Shown: positions 1-6,586, counted from the first letter of the stretch. The stretch is DNA of 8,590 nucleotides from a bacterium (GCA_021784635.1 JAJYHS010000047.1:1-8590); one strand, 5' to 3'. Notes: generated by a model from the letters alone, not told the origin. Numbers and translations are program-made.

Positions 1-1
1 T

Positions 2-739
2 AGCCAAGCCTACAGCGAAGCCGAAAAAGCGCTCAAAAATCAAAACTATAAATTAGCCATCTCTGATTTTAGAAAAGTGATTGAACGCAATCCGAAGTCG
101 AGTTTAGCGATGAAGTCGGCGCGTCAAGCCGCGCGAGTCGCCTTTTTTAACACTAAAAACTATCTGCAATCGATCGAATTTTACAATCACCTTGTGAAGT
201 ATTCGCGAAGCGAGACGGAGCGCGTGAAATCTCAACGGGCGATCGCCGACATCTACTTTGCCAATCTCAGTGATTATCCAAAGGCGATTGCCGAATATAA
301 TAAACTTCTTCTTGTTGAGACGAATCGAAAGGAAATAGTTAAAGAACGCTTTAACCTCGCGCGGTCCTATTTTTATATGGATAGATTTTACGATTCAAAA
401 GATCAAATTAAAGATGCCCTAAAGCTGGCTAAATCACGGCGGCAACAATTCGAGCTTAAAATGTTTTTAGCCAGTATATATTTTAACATGAAGGATAATA
501 ACAAAGCCCTGGCGGTCTATTCATACCTTGGGCACAACTTTCCTAAACGCGCTAAAGCCGAAAACATCGCGCTTAACGAAAGTATTTGCTATGAAAGTGA
601 AAATCGGTTGAACAAGGCGATTGCGACACTTAAAACGATTGAGTCGACTTACAAAGACCCAGAGTTCATAGCACTTAAAATTAAACGCCTTCGGGAGCTC
701 GAATCGAACACCCCCGGAGATCACGGGCATTTTCAATGA
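2..739 (+). CDS. TPR-repeat protein, 3' part (N-terminus outside window)
   Basis: The reading frame is open from the first bases of the window to a TGA at 737-739, giving 245 visible residues; the true start lies upstream, and the ATG-like starts inside (for example the GTG at 77) are internal codons. The visible part is almost entirely helix pairs with tetratricopeptide-type spacing: small and aromatic residues recur in patterns such as Y-x-x-A-I-x-x-F/Y about every 34-38 residues (near residues 16-24, 53-60, 92-99 and 163-168). TPR arrays are protein-interaction scaffolds. No membrane segment is seen, but a signal peptide or lipobox could lie in the missing part. Its stop overlaps the atpZ start (ATGA), so it is translationally coupled to the ATP synthase genes. 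No specific family is recognised; a role in envelope assembly is possible but unproven. Confidence 0.8.
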   Translation, partial: SQAYSEAEKALKNQNYKLAISDFRKVIERNPKSSLAMKSARQAARVAFFNTKNYLQSIEFYNHLVKYSRSETERVKSQRAIADIYFANLSDYPKAIAEYNKLLLVETNRKEIVKERFNLARSYFYMDRFYDSKDQIKDALKLAKSRRQQFELKMFLASIYFNMKDNNKALAVYSYLGHNFPKRAKAENIALNESICYESENRLNKAIATLKTIESTYKDPEFIALKIKRLRELESNTPGDHGHFQ

Positions 740-963
740 TGAAGCGCGGGATTGTCTTTATGGGCTTGGGTTTCGAGTTATTAGGGCTCATTCTCGGCGC
801 ATTATTTTTGGGTCAAACTATTGACGATTTATACCACCTAAACGGTTACGGTGTTGCCGTTTTAGTCATTGTAGTAATGCTCAGTTGGATGTATCACCTC
901 TTCATTTTATTAAAACGATTTATGAGAGAAGCCGAAAATGAGCGCGACCGCAATCCAAAGTGA
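736..963 (+). CDS. atpZ: AtpZ-like F0F1 ATPase accessory membrane protein (ATPase gene 1 family)
   Basis: This 75-residue protein has two predicted membrane helices (about 6-28 and 37-59) separated by a short polar loop, and a basic then acidic C-terminal tail. The stretch GFELLGLILGALFLG at residues 12-26, followed by an acidic pair (D30, D31), is the recognisable signature of the AtpZ / ATPase_gene1 family. These proteins are encoded in front of atpI in many F-type operons and, with AtpI, are thought to form a magnesium/calcium channel or to help c-ring assembly. The ATG at 736 overlaps the TGA of the TPR gene; a second ATG follows at once, so the start could be one codon later. The only GGAG-like sequence is about 16 nt upstream, so translation probably depends on coupling. 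The gene overlaps atpI by 26 nt. Confidence 0.85.
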   Translation: MMKRGIVFMGLGFELLGLILGALFLGQTIDDLYHLNGYGVAVLVIVVMLSWMYHLFILLKRFMREAENERDRNPK

Positions 964-1339
964 TCAAAGCGTGAACACAAAAGCAATTGTTTTGTTCCAC
1001 ACGATTGCCGTGTCGCTAATAGCGCTGCCATTTTTTTGGTGTGATGCCGCGCGGTACGGATGGAACTGTGTGTTCGCGGGCCTTCTTGTCGGTGTGAATT
1101 TGCTCCTTTTGATATGGGTGCTTAAGGGGTTTTTACAGAAAAAATCGGTTGCTTTGATGACTTCGACAATTGTATTTAAGTACGCCGTTTTGATAGGATT
1201 ACTTTTTCTATTGGAACAATTTGGTTGGCGTGTGAACATTGGGTTTCTTGTCGGACTGGCAGCGCTGTTTCCGACGCTTGGTTTTATTGTTTATAGATAT
1301 TGGTTGAACTTGAAAGAACAGACGAATGAAATCGTTTAA
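938..1339 (+). CDS. atpI: ATP synthase I-like protein (AtpI)
   Basis: The 133-residue product has four hydrophobic segments (about 16-34, 44-63, 72-92 and 100-119), as expected for the AtpI family, with a conserved-type Lys at residue 81 in the third helix. AtpI is a non-structural operon protein that aids assembly of the c-ring and, with AtpZ, may supply divalent cations. The ATG at 938 has a purine-rich GAGAGAA at 924-930 at good spacing, although it lies inside the end of atpZ. An in-frame GTG at 971, eight bases after the atpZ stop, would remove 11 hydrophilic residues and is the alternative start. The position between atpZ and atpB supports the call more strongly than sequence identity, because this family diverges fast. 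The 3' end overlaps atpB by 14 nt. Confidence 0.78.
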   Translation: MSATAIQSDQSVNTKAIVLFHTIAVSLIALPFFWCDAARYGWNCVFAGLLVGVNLLLLIWVLKGFLQKKSVALMTSTIVFKYAVLIGLLFLLEQFGWRVNIGFLVGLAALFPTLGFIVYRYWLNLKEQTNEIV

Positions 1340-2015
1340 TTGGACAGAACTCATCCCTTGGGTCGGAAAGAACGAGCATGTCGCGACGCTTGTGCTCGCG
1401 GCTGTTTTGATGATTATTCTTGCGGCATTAGGGCGTGCAGCTCTTGGCGACGGCGAGACGGCTTTGATGCCAGCGCGGTCTATCGGAATAAGAGCCGCCT
1501 TTGAAGCGATCATCGATTTTATCGTTACAATGAGTGACATGGTCATCGGCGAAGAGGGCGCAAAATTTGTGCCTTTTTTTGCTACACTTTTTTTCTTCAT
1601 CTTGATCTGTAACATGATGGGGCTTGTGCCGGGGTTTACGCCGCCTACAGAAAATGTAAACACCACATTTGCTCTCGGGATATTTTCATTTCTCTACTAC
1701 AATTATTATGGCATCCGCGAACATGGGTTTCGATACATCAAACAGTTCATGGGACCGCTTTGGTTTCTCGCGCCATTTATGCTTATGATTGAACTCATAT
1801 CGCACATTGTTCGTCCCGTAAGCCTGGCGCTTCGTCTTTTTGGCAACATGCTTGGGGATCACACGGCATTGGCAATTTTCTTGCACATCGTTCCCTATTA
1901 CTTGGTGCCCGTTATTTTTTACTGTCTGGGTTTGTTTGTTTGTTTTATTCAGGCGTTTATTTTTATGATTCTAAGTATGGTTTACGTTTCGATGGCAATT
2001 TCACATGATCATTAA
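1326..2015 (+). CDS. atpB: F0F1 ATP synthase subunit a
   Basis: Subunit a is the membrane stator that carries the two ion half-channels and touches the rotating c-ring. The 229-residue protein has hydrophobic helices across its length. The diagnostic segment at residues 163-176 (RPVSLALRLFGNML) holds Arg170, equivalent to the essential E. coli Arg210. The last helix, residues 209-226 (QAFIFMILSMVYVSMAIS), closely matches the E. coli C-terminal helix and includes Gln209, equivalent to E. coli Gln252. The C-terminus ends in HDH, close to the usual end of the family. It is shorter than the E. coli protein (271 residues) because the N-terminal region is reduced. The ATG at 1326 lies inside atpI with only a weak GAAAG upstream, so coupling is likely. 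A 56-nt gap separates it from atpE. Confidence 0.97.
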   Translation: MKSFNWTELIPWVGKNEHVATLVLAAVLMIILAALGRAALGDGETALMPARSIGIRAAFEAIIDFIVTMSDMVIGEEGAKFVPFFATLFFFILICNMMGLVPGFTPPTENVNTTFALGIFSFLYYNYYGIREHGFRYIKQFMGPLWFLAPFMLMIELISHIVRPVSLALRLFGNMLGDHTALAIFLHIVPYYLVPVIFYCLGLFVCFIQAFIFMILSMVYVSMAISHDH

Positions 2016-2057
2016 CCAGCGCAAGGCAGAGGTTTGGCTAATAGCTGCGCGCAGACG

Positions 2058-2064
2058 AAGGGAG
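2058..2064 (+). promoter_or_regulatory. Strong ribosome binding site of atpE
   Basis: AAGGGAG lies 7 nt before the atpE ATG. It is the clearest Shine-Dalgarno of the atp train, in contrast to the weak sites of atpZ and atpB. This fits the need for many c-subunits per ATP synthase. The 56-nt gap also contains a 10-bp palindrome (CTGCGCGCAG, 2045-2054) just upstream of it. Confidence 0.8.
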
Positions 2065-2071
2065 TAACAAC

Positions 2072-2389
2072 ATGAAAAAATCACTTCTATTAGGTGGAGC
2101 AACATTGCTGACTGCAGTTCCAGCGTTCGCACAAGCAGCAGCAAGCAGCAGCGCCATTAGCAATAATGCATATTATGCGTTAGGTGCAGGTATCGCTATA
2201 GGTCTAGCGGCTTTTGGCGGCGGGCTTGGCCAAGGTCGAATCGGGGGATCAGCGATGGACGGCATAGCGCGAAATCCGCAAGCTGCCGGGACCATGCTAG
2301 CGCCACTATTGATCGGCTTGGCCTTCGTCGAATCTCTAGTTATTTACGCGCTTGTTATTGCGTTTATGTTACAAGGTAAAATTCACTAA
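2072..2389 (+). CDS. atpE: F0F1 ATP synthase subunit c, with N-terminal signal peptide
   Basis: Subunit c forms the ion-carrying rotor ring. The first 20 residues look like a cleavable signal peptide: Lys-Lys, a hydrophobic core and an AFA cleavage motif before Gln21. Two long helices follow (about 33-57 and 74-99), joined by the polar loop with R68-N69-P70 that contacts gamma/epsilon. Glu87 in helix 2 is the ion-carrying carboxylate. Gln54 in helix 1 and Ser88 and Tyr92 in helix 2 occupy positions that bind Na+ in the Ilyobacter-type c-ring, but the Thr of that site is Leu89 here, so ion specificity cannot be settled by reading. At 105 residues it is longer than E. coli AtpE (79) because of the leader. 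The ATG has a strong Shine-Dalgarno. It is the last gene of the train, and a terminator follows. Confidence 0.97.
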   Translation: MKKSLLLGGATLLTAVPAFAQAAASSSAISNNAYYALGAGIAIGLAAFGGGLGQGRIGGSAMDGIARNPQAAGTMLAPLLIGLAFVESLVIYALVIAFMLQGKIH

Positions 2390-2550
2390 TTTACTTTTGA
2401 AAATGGCCCCTCTGAGGCTCTGACAGAGAGTATCAACATATAATTTAGAGGGGTCATATTTTAAGATAAACCAAAGCAATTCACTTATTTTGAACGCTGT
2501 TCCTTCCGATAAATCTTTGTTGTGGCAATTAGATACTCAAGAGGAAGAGC
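2390..2550 (+). other. Intergenic region between atpE and the pseudo-receiver gene
   Basis: This 161-nt gap carries the terminator described at 2403-2463 and then about 75 nt of AT-rich sequence that should contain the promoter of the next gene. The only promoter-like match I see is TTGAAC (2490-2495) followed 14 nt later by TAAATC, which is poor spacing, so I do not call a promoter. GAGGA at 2541-2545 is the ribosome binding site of the GTG-start gene at 2551, with a 5-nt spacer. I see no small gene here. Confidence 0.6.
2403..2463 (+). terminator. Intrinsic terminator at the end of the atp operon
   Basis: ATGGCCCCTCT (2403-2413) can pair with AGAGGGGTCAT (2447-2457) as an 11-bp stem with one G-T wobble, followed by the U-rich ATATTTT (2457-2463). 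The loop is long (33 nt) and itself contains a small hairpin, CTCT-GAC-AGAG (2418-2428). The position 13 nt after the atpE stop and the GC-rich stem support termination; the long loop and short T-run make its strength uncertain. Confidence 0.7.
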
Positions 2551-4218
2551 GTGGCTGAGACCGTTGACATAGATCAGCTCAAAATTCGGCTTCTAATCAT
2601 CTGCAAAGCTAAAGCAAAATTTGAAAGTGTAGCGAATTATCTCGTTCGTCGCGGGTGGGAAACAACAATCTCAGCGAATATTAAAGACTCGTTTAAAACC
2701 ATCGCCGTATTTAAACCCGATTTTGTTCTTGTTAGCGTGAATCTTCCGACCCCGAAAATAAACCTTTTGCCCTCAGTTATTGCTCAAACCTTCAAAGTTC
2801 AAACCATATTATTTTCAGAATCCACTGACGCAAAATCGCTAAGGCTCATGCAAACAGTGGAAGCTTCATATAAAATGACGGCCACAGTGAGCGGGCCAAG
2901 CGCACATCGGCGAATTAAACAGATTTTACAAGAGATTCACCAGCCGGCTTCACAGACAAATCAGCAAAATGCAGGCAAAGCTAATAGCGAAGAAGACGGA
3001 TCAATCGTCATTAAAGGGGTTTCGAATTTAAATAAAAATGAAACGATAATTCAAAAAGGCGTGGCCGGCTTTAGCGACGACCGGGGCCACCCCACATCAC
3101 AAAGGACAGCATCTGGCGTAAATAATGAAGCTGGAGGACTTAATGACGTGGACGCCATAGCGGCACAGTTTCAAGAAGAACTAAAAGACGAGACTGGCGA
3201 TAGCGTCAGCGAAGAAACTTTGCCAGAAAAAAGTGAATCTGAGCTCGCAGAAATCGAAGTAAATGATAGCAGCAATTCGTCCGCAAAGATTGAGCCGCCG
3301 CAAGGCTCAACTAATATGAACTCGGGTATAAATCAAAATTTAGATGACGGAGTTAACCCTAATTTAAAAGCGACAAGGGAATCCGAAAACACATCCAGTC
3401 AGCTAAACGGAGCAATAAATCAACTAAGCGACCAGGCCAGAACAGAAGACGCCACCCAAAGCGGAGATTTAGACAAGGTATCAAAAGAAACGTCTAAATC
3501 AAGTATTGAAAAAAAAGAATTGAAAAGCGGCAAGCAAGGCGAAATTCCTAAGGACTTAATCGAGATCGTTTCAACGGTTGCAAACAAATGTCTGCTTCCC
3601 GAGCGGGGGTGTAGCGCCAAAGTAGACGCGTACTCTGAGTGCACAATTTTACCGATTTATGCGGCTAATCTGAAAATATATCTCGCCTTGATCGGCCTCG
3701 GTCCGATCGATGAAGAACTTCAATTTTCTACGTCGTTTTGGCCGGAGCTAAAAGAGCGCCTATTTGCTGAGTATAAAAGCATTTCCGTTGGCGATGAGGC
3801 GCGAATCGAATTTGGGGCCTTATCAATTCATGACCGCATAAGTGGCGAAGCCAACAACCTAATTCTTCGTAACGGCACGGGCGAAATACTCATAAAATTC
3901 ATCGAAGAAAGCCCAATTGAGGCGCAAGTTATAAAGTCAAATAATCAAGAAAGCGCCCAAATAAGCATAAACGATTTGGTGACGAATGCGGCGGTTGGGG
4001 CTGATATTTTTCTTAGGCTTGAGCGAAATGACAAATATTATTTATATTTAAAGCCAAGGAGCCGAATCTCTGAAAAACAAAAAACAAGACTCATTGCCTG
4101 CGGCTCTAAACTATACATAAAGACGACAGATGTTGACGGTTATCGACGAGCCGTCAAAAGAAATAAAACCTTTGAGGCGTTTTTTGATTCTTCAAAGCGG
4201 AGTAAGCCGGCAGCGTAG
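2551..4218 (+). CDS. Pseudo-receiver protein with acidic linker and unfamiliar C-terminal domain
   Basis: The 555-residue protein starts at GTG 2551, the first start after an in-frame TAG at 2530, with GAGGA 5 nt upstream. Residues 8-130 read like a response-regulator receiver fold: an LLII first strand, then KPDFVLVSVNLP at 55-66, which aligns with the usual P-D-x-x-x-x-D-x-x-x-P region. The phosphoacceptor Asp is Ser62 and the acidic pair after strand 1 is absent, so phosphorylation is unlikely. Residues 131-332 are a low-complexity linker rich in Ser, Asn, Glu, Asp and Gln, probably disordered. Residues 333-472 are unrecognised but look folded. Residues 473-540 (around DIFLRLERNDKYYLYL and LYIKTTDVDGYRRA) resemble the segment that precedes the catalytic domain in many HD-GYP proteins, yet no HD or GYP motif follows. 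It has no membrane segment or signal peptide, so it is probably a cytoplasmic regulator or scaffold. Domain calls are by eye. Confidence 0.85.
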   Translation: MAETVDIDQLKIRLLIICKAKAKFESVANYLVRRGWETTISANIKDSFKTIAVFKPDFVLVSVNLPTPKINLLPSVIAQTFKVQTILFSESTDAKSLRLMQTVEASYKMTATVSGPSAHRRIKQILQEIHQPASQTNQQNAGKANSEEDGSIVIKGVSNLNKNETIIQKGVAGFSDDRGHPTSQRTASGVNNEAGGLNDVDAIAAQFQEELKDETGDSVSEETLPEKSESELAEIEVNDSSNSSAKIEPPQGSTNMNSGINQNLDDGVNPNLKATRESENTSSQLNGAINQLSDQARTEDATQSGDLDKVSKETSKSSIEKKELKSGKQGEIPKDLIEIVSTVANKCLLPERGCSAKVDAYSECTILPIYAANLKIYLALIGLGPIDEELQFSTSFWPELKERLFAEYKSISVGDEARIEFGALSIHDRISGEANNLILRNGTGEILIKFIEESPIEAQVIKSNNQESAQISINDLVTNAAVGADIFLRLERNDKYYLYLKPRSRISEKQKTRLIACGSKLYIKTTDVDGYRRAVKRNKTFEAFFDSSKRSKPAA

Positions 4219-5592
4219 CTATAAAAGCGGCGTCACAATTGATTCGATCTGTTTTCGTATCCTGGCTAATCCTGCCTCGGTTGAAGACTCAAATCTAAGA
4301 ACAAGAACTGGTTGCGTATTCGACGGTCTCGCTAGGGCCCAGCCATCAGCAAAGCTAATGCGGATACCATCAATCAAATTAACTTTATATTGCGGAGATT
4401 TCTCTGCAAAATGAGCGCGAATAGCTTCAACTATACTTAGTTTTTTCTCTTCTGTGGTGTCGATACGAATTTCTGGCGTGTTAAATGATGGCGGTAAATC
4501 ACGGAGCAATTCGCGAATCGTTTTGCCGGTTGTTGAAAGTATTTCGACGACGCGCAAGGCGGCGTACAGAGCGTCGTCATAACCGTAATTGCGGTCCGCA
4601 AAGAACACATGGCCGCTTAGCTCACCTCCGAATGGAGCGCCCTCTAATTTTACTTTTTCTTTTATAAGACTATGGCCGGTCTTCCACATAATTGGCTCGC
4701 CACCATATTTACGAATGTAATCATACAGTCGATCCGAACACTTTACGTCACCAATAATTTTACTCTTCGGAAGTTTTTCAAGAATAAAACGTGAATAGAG
4801 CGCCATAAGTTCATCACCCAAAACCTGGCACCCCGTTTCGTCGACAATTCCGATGCGGTCGGCGTCGCCGTCAAAACCAATTCCCACCATGGACTTGGAT
4901 TCTCTTACGGCGGCGGCCAAAGCGCGCAAGTTTTTTTCTACTGTCGGGTCAGGATGGTGATTAGGAAACGTGCCGTCCGGATTTTCAAAAAGAATTTTCG
5001 GCTTTAAACCTACGGATTCAAAAAGCGCTCGAGTGACACATCCTGCGGCGCCATTTCCACAATCAAGCACAAAGGGCACGGGTTCAAGCTTTCCGAATTC
5101 ATCATGATAGCGGGCAACATATTGAGGCAAAATGTTGTATTGAGTTTCATCGCCGATGGCCTGTGGTTTAACGAAATCGCCCTCTTCAATAATTTTTTTC
5201 AATGCTTGAATTTCATCGCCAAAGATAGTGGATTTTCCGATTGATATTTTAAAGCCGTTGTAGCTCGGAGGGTTGTGACTTCCGGTCACCATAAGACTGC
5301 CGCTTATGTTCAACACAAAGGTTGAATAGTAAGAAATAGGCGTTGTAACAAGCCCGAGTTGAACAACTGAGCCGCCGCTTTCGCGCACACCTTTTGAAAG
5401 GGCGGTTACAATGTCAGGGCTAGAGAGCCGAGCGTCGCGGCCGATTGTGATTTTGGGACTACGAACACCCTTTTTTTTCAAAAAATATGAAACGACGGCG
5501 CGGCCGAGATCTTCGGTAAACTTAAGATCGAACTGTTCGTTAAATACGCCGCGAATGTCGTATTCACGAAAGATGACGGGTTGATAGGCCAT
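4219..5592 (-). CDS. Phosphomannomutase / phosphoglucomutase
   Basis: This is an alpha-D-phosphohexomutase that interconverts hexose 6- and 1-phosphates, supplying GDP-mannose or UDP-glucose precursors for envelope polysaccharides. All four active-site loops are present in the 457-residue product: TGSHNP at 103-108 with phosphoserine Ser105, the Mg-binding DGDAD at 241-245, the sugar-binding GGELSGH at 322-328, and the phosphate-binding RPSNTQP at 422-428. Spacing matches the AlgC/ManB type (PMM/PGM) rather than GlmM. I choose the ATG at 5592 because GGGGGAG (5597-5603) sits 4 nt upstream and the protein then begins directly with the family's FREYDIRG. The frame is open to a possible earlier start at 5622, which would add 10 unlikely residues. 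It overlaps the end of pdxA by 29 nt, and its TAG directly abuts the stop of the convergent gene. Confidence 0.95.
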   Translation of the reverse strand: MAYQPVIFREYDIRGVFNEQFDLKFTEDLGRAVVSYFLKKKGVRSPKITIGRDARLSSPDIVTALSKGVRESGGSVVQLGLVTTPISYYSTFVLNISGSLMVTGSHNPPSYNGFKISIGKSTIFGDEIQALKKIIEEGDFVKPQAIGDETQYNILPQYVARYHDEFGKLEPVPFVLDCGNGAAGCVTRALFESVGLKPKILFENPDGTFPNHHPDPTVEKNLRALAAAVRESKSMVGIGFDGDADRIGIVDETGCQVLGDELMALYSRFILEKLPKSKIIGDVKCSDRLYDYIRKYGGEPIMWKTGHSLIKEKVKLEGAPFGGELSGHVFFADRNYGYDDALYAALRVVEILSTTGKTIRELLRDLPPSFNTPEIRIDTTEEKKLSIVEAIRAHFAEKSPQYKVNLIDGIRISFADGWALARPSNTQPVLVLRFESSTEAGLARIRKQIESIVTPLL

Positions 5593-6586
5593 TTGACTCC
5601 CCCATTTTAATCGCAAACTCAATTGCTTCTACCATAGAACCGGGATCCGCTGTGTTTTTTCCAAATAAGTCTTTAGCAGTACCGTGGTCAACGCTTGTGC
5701 GTAAAATAGGTAACCCAAGCGTCACATGTACTCCTGACGTTTGCCCATGAATCGCTTTAAATGGAATTAGGCCCTGGTCATGATAGGGGCAAACATAAAA
5801 TGAAAAGCGTGGCCAATTATTGGGTAAAAAGGCGGCGTCTGGCACAAGGGGCCCCAATACATCAATTTTCTCCGTTGCCGCAAGTTCGAGAGCGTGGTTA
5901 AACAGGGAGCCTTCTTCGGTGCCTATAAGCCCGTGATCACTGGCGTGAGGGTTTAACCCGACGAGAGCCAATGGGCGACTTCCGATTTTACGTGGTAATG
6001 ATTTTCGCATTTGGCTCGCAAGCCTAAGCGTGTCGAGTATTGCTTCGGCGCTCAGTGATGCCGCAACTTCTTTTAAAGGAATGTGACCTGTAGCAAGAAC
6101 GACATTAAAATGCCTGCCGATAAACGCCATTCGAACCCTTGATTTCGGTATGCGACAGATACGAGATAATATTTCAGTATGACCAATGTCGACTAATCCC
6201 GAGTCTAGAATCAAAGTTTTTGAAAGCGGAGCCGTAATCAACCCATCCACTTTCTTCTCTAAACAAGCGCGCGCAGCCGTTTCAACCCAAAATGGAGGGG
6301 CAAGTGGGCTTTCGATCAAACGGATGCGACACGATGGCGCACATTCAGATAGCGCTTCGTTAAAGGAGGCAAATATTTTAGCGCCCAGTTTTACAATAAA
6401 ATGACGGCGCAAATTTTTAATTAGATGATTGTGGTTGCAGCCAATAAAAACAAAAAATATTTGCTTTCTTCGCGATTTAAGTCGAAGAAGGGCCTTGTAC
6501 GTGACCTCTTCGCCGATCCCGTCAGGATCTCCTGTCGTAATAATAAATTTTTGTAGGCGACCCTTGTTAACTTTGCCACTTGCCAT
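5564..6586 (-). CDS. pdxA: 4-hydroxythreonine-4-phosphate dehydrogenase
   Basis: PdxA oxidises 4-phosphohydroxy-L-threonine with NAD in the DXP-dependent route to pyridoxal 5'-phosphate. The 340-residue length and motifs match the family: TGDPDGIGEE at 18-27, ITAPLSK at 117-123, GHTE at 135-138, ATGH at 165-168, NPH at 212-214, YHDQG at 268-272 and TSVDHGTA at 297-304. His168, His214 and His269 correspond to the metal ligands His166, His211 and His266 of E. coli PdxA. The usual PADT region is VPDA here (248-251), a modest variation. The ATG at 6586 overlaps the surA stop by 20 nt and lacks a clear Shine-Dalgarno, so translational coupling is likely. The surA-pdxA pairing is also found in E. 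coli and other proteobacteria. The 3' end overlaps the phosphohexomutase gene. Confidence 0.96.
   Translation of the reverse strand: MASGKVNKGRLQKFIITTGDPDGIGEEVTYKALLRLKSRRKQIFFVFIGCNHNHLIKNLRRHFIVKLGAKIFASFNEALSECAPSCRIRLIESPLAPPFWVETAARACLEKKVDGLITAPLSKTLILDSGLVDIGHTEILSRICRIPKSRVRMAFIGRHFNVVLATGHIPLKEVAASLSAEAILDTLRLASQMRKSLPRKIGSRPLALVGLNPHASDHGLIGTEEGSLFNHALELAATEKIDVLGPLVPDAAFLPNNWPRFSFYVCPYHDQGLIPFKAIHGQTSGVHVTLGLPILRTSVDHGTAKDLFGKNTADPGSMVEAIEFAIKMGESNGLSTRHLS
5597..5603 (-). promoter_or_regulatory. Ribosome binding site that fixes the phosphohexomutase start
   Basis: Read on the minus strand this is GGGGGAG, 4 nt before the ATG at 5592. It lies inside the 3' end of pdxA and supports the shorter start over the one at 5622. 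Confidence 0.75.

Noticed and set aside
1208..1666. A 152-codon open frame on the minus strand opposite atpI/atpB
   Set aside because: It lies entirely opposite two well-supported membrane-protein genes, has a Lys/Ser/Pro-rich composition typical of antisense shadows of such genes, and shows no ribosome site or recognisable family.
2045..2054. 10-bp palindrome CTGCGCGCAG in the atpB-atpE gap, as an operator or terminator
   Set aside because: It has no loop or T-run, and a 10-bp palindrome alone is weak evidence; it may affect atpE mRNA structure, but I cannot support a function.
2490..2515. Sigma70-like promoter TTGAAC...TAAATC upstream of the regulator
   Set aside because: The spacing of 14 nt is too short and the -10 box is poor, so it was not called.
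4181..4186. T6 run near the end of the regulator as an intrinsic terminator
   Set aside because: Only a 3-bp stem (CCT-TTG-AGG) precedes it and it lies inside the coding sequence, so it is not a credible terminator.
2551..4218. PilZ or HD-GYP enzyme annotation for the 555-residue protein
   Set aside because: I see neither a PilZ RxxxR/DxSxxG motif nor HD or GYP catalytic motifs.
4130..4414. A 94-codon plus-strand frame across the convergent junction
   Set aside because: It overlaps the end of the regulator and the antisense of the phosphohexomutase, both strongly supported, and has no motif.
5593..5622. Longer N-terminus for the phosphohexomutase
   Set aside because: The added ten residues precede the conserved family start, and the strong GGGGGAG ribosome site fits only the ATG at 5592.
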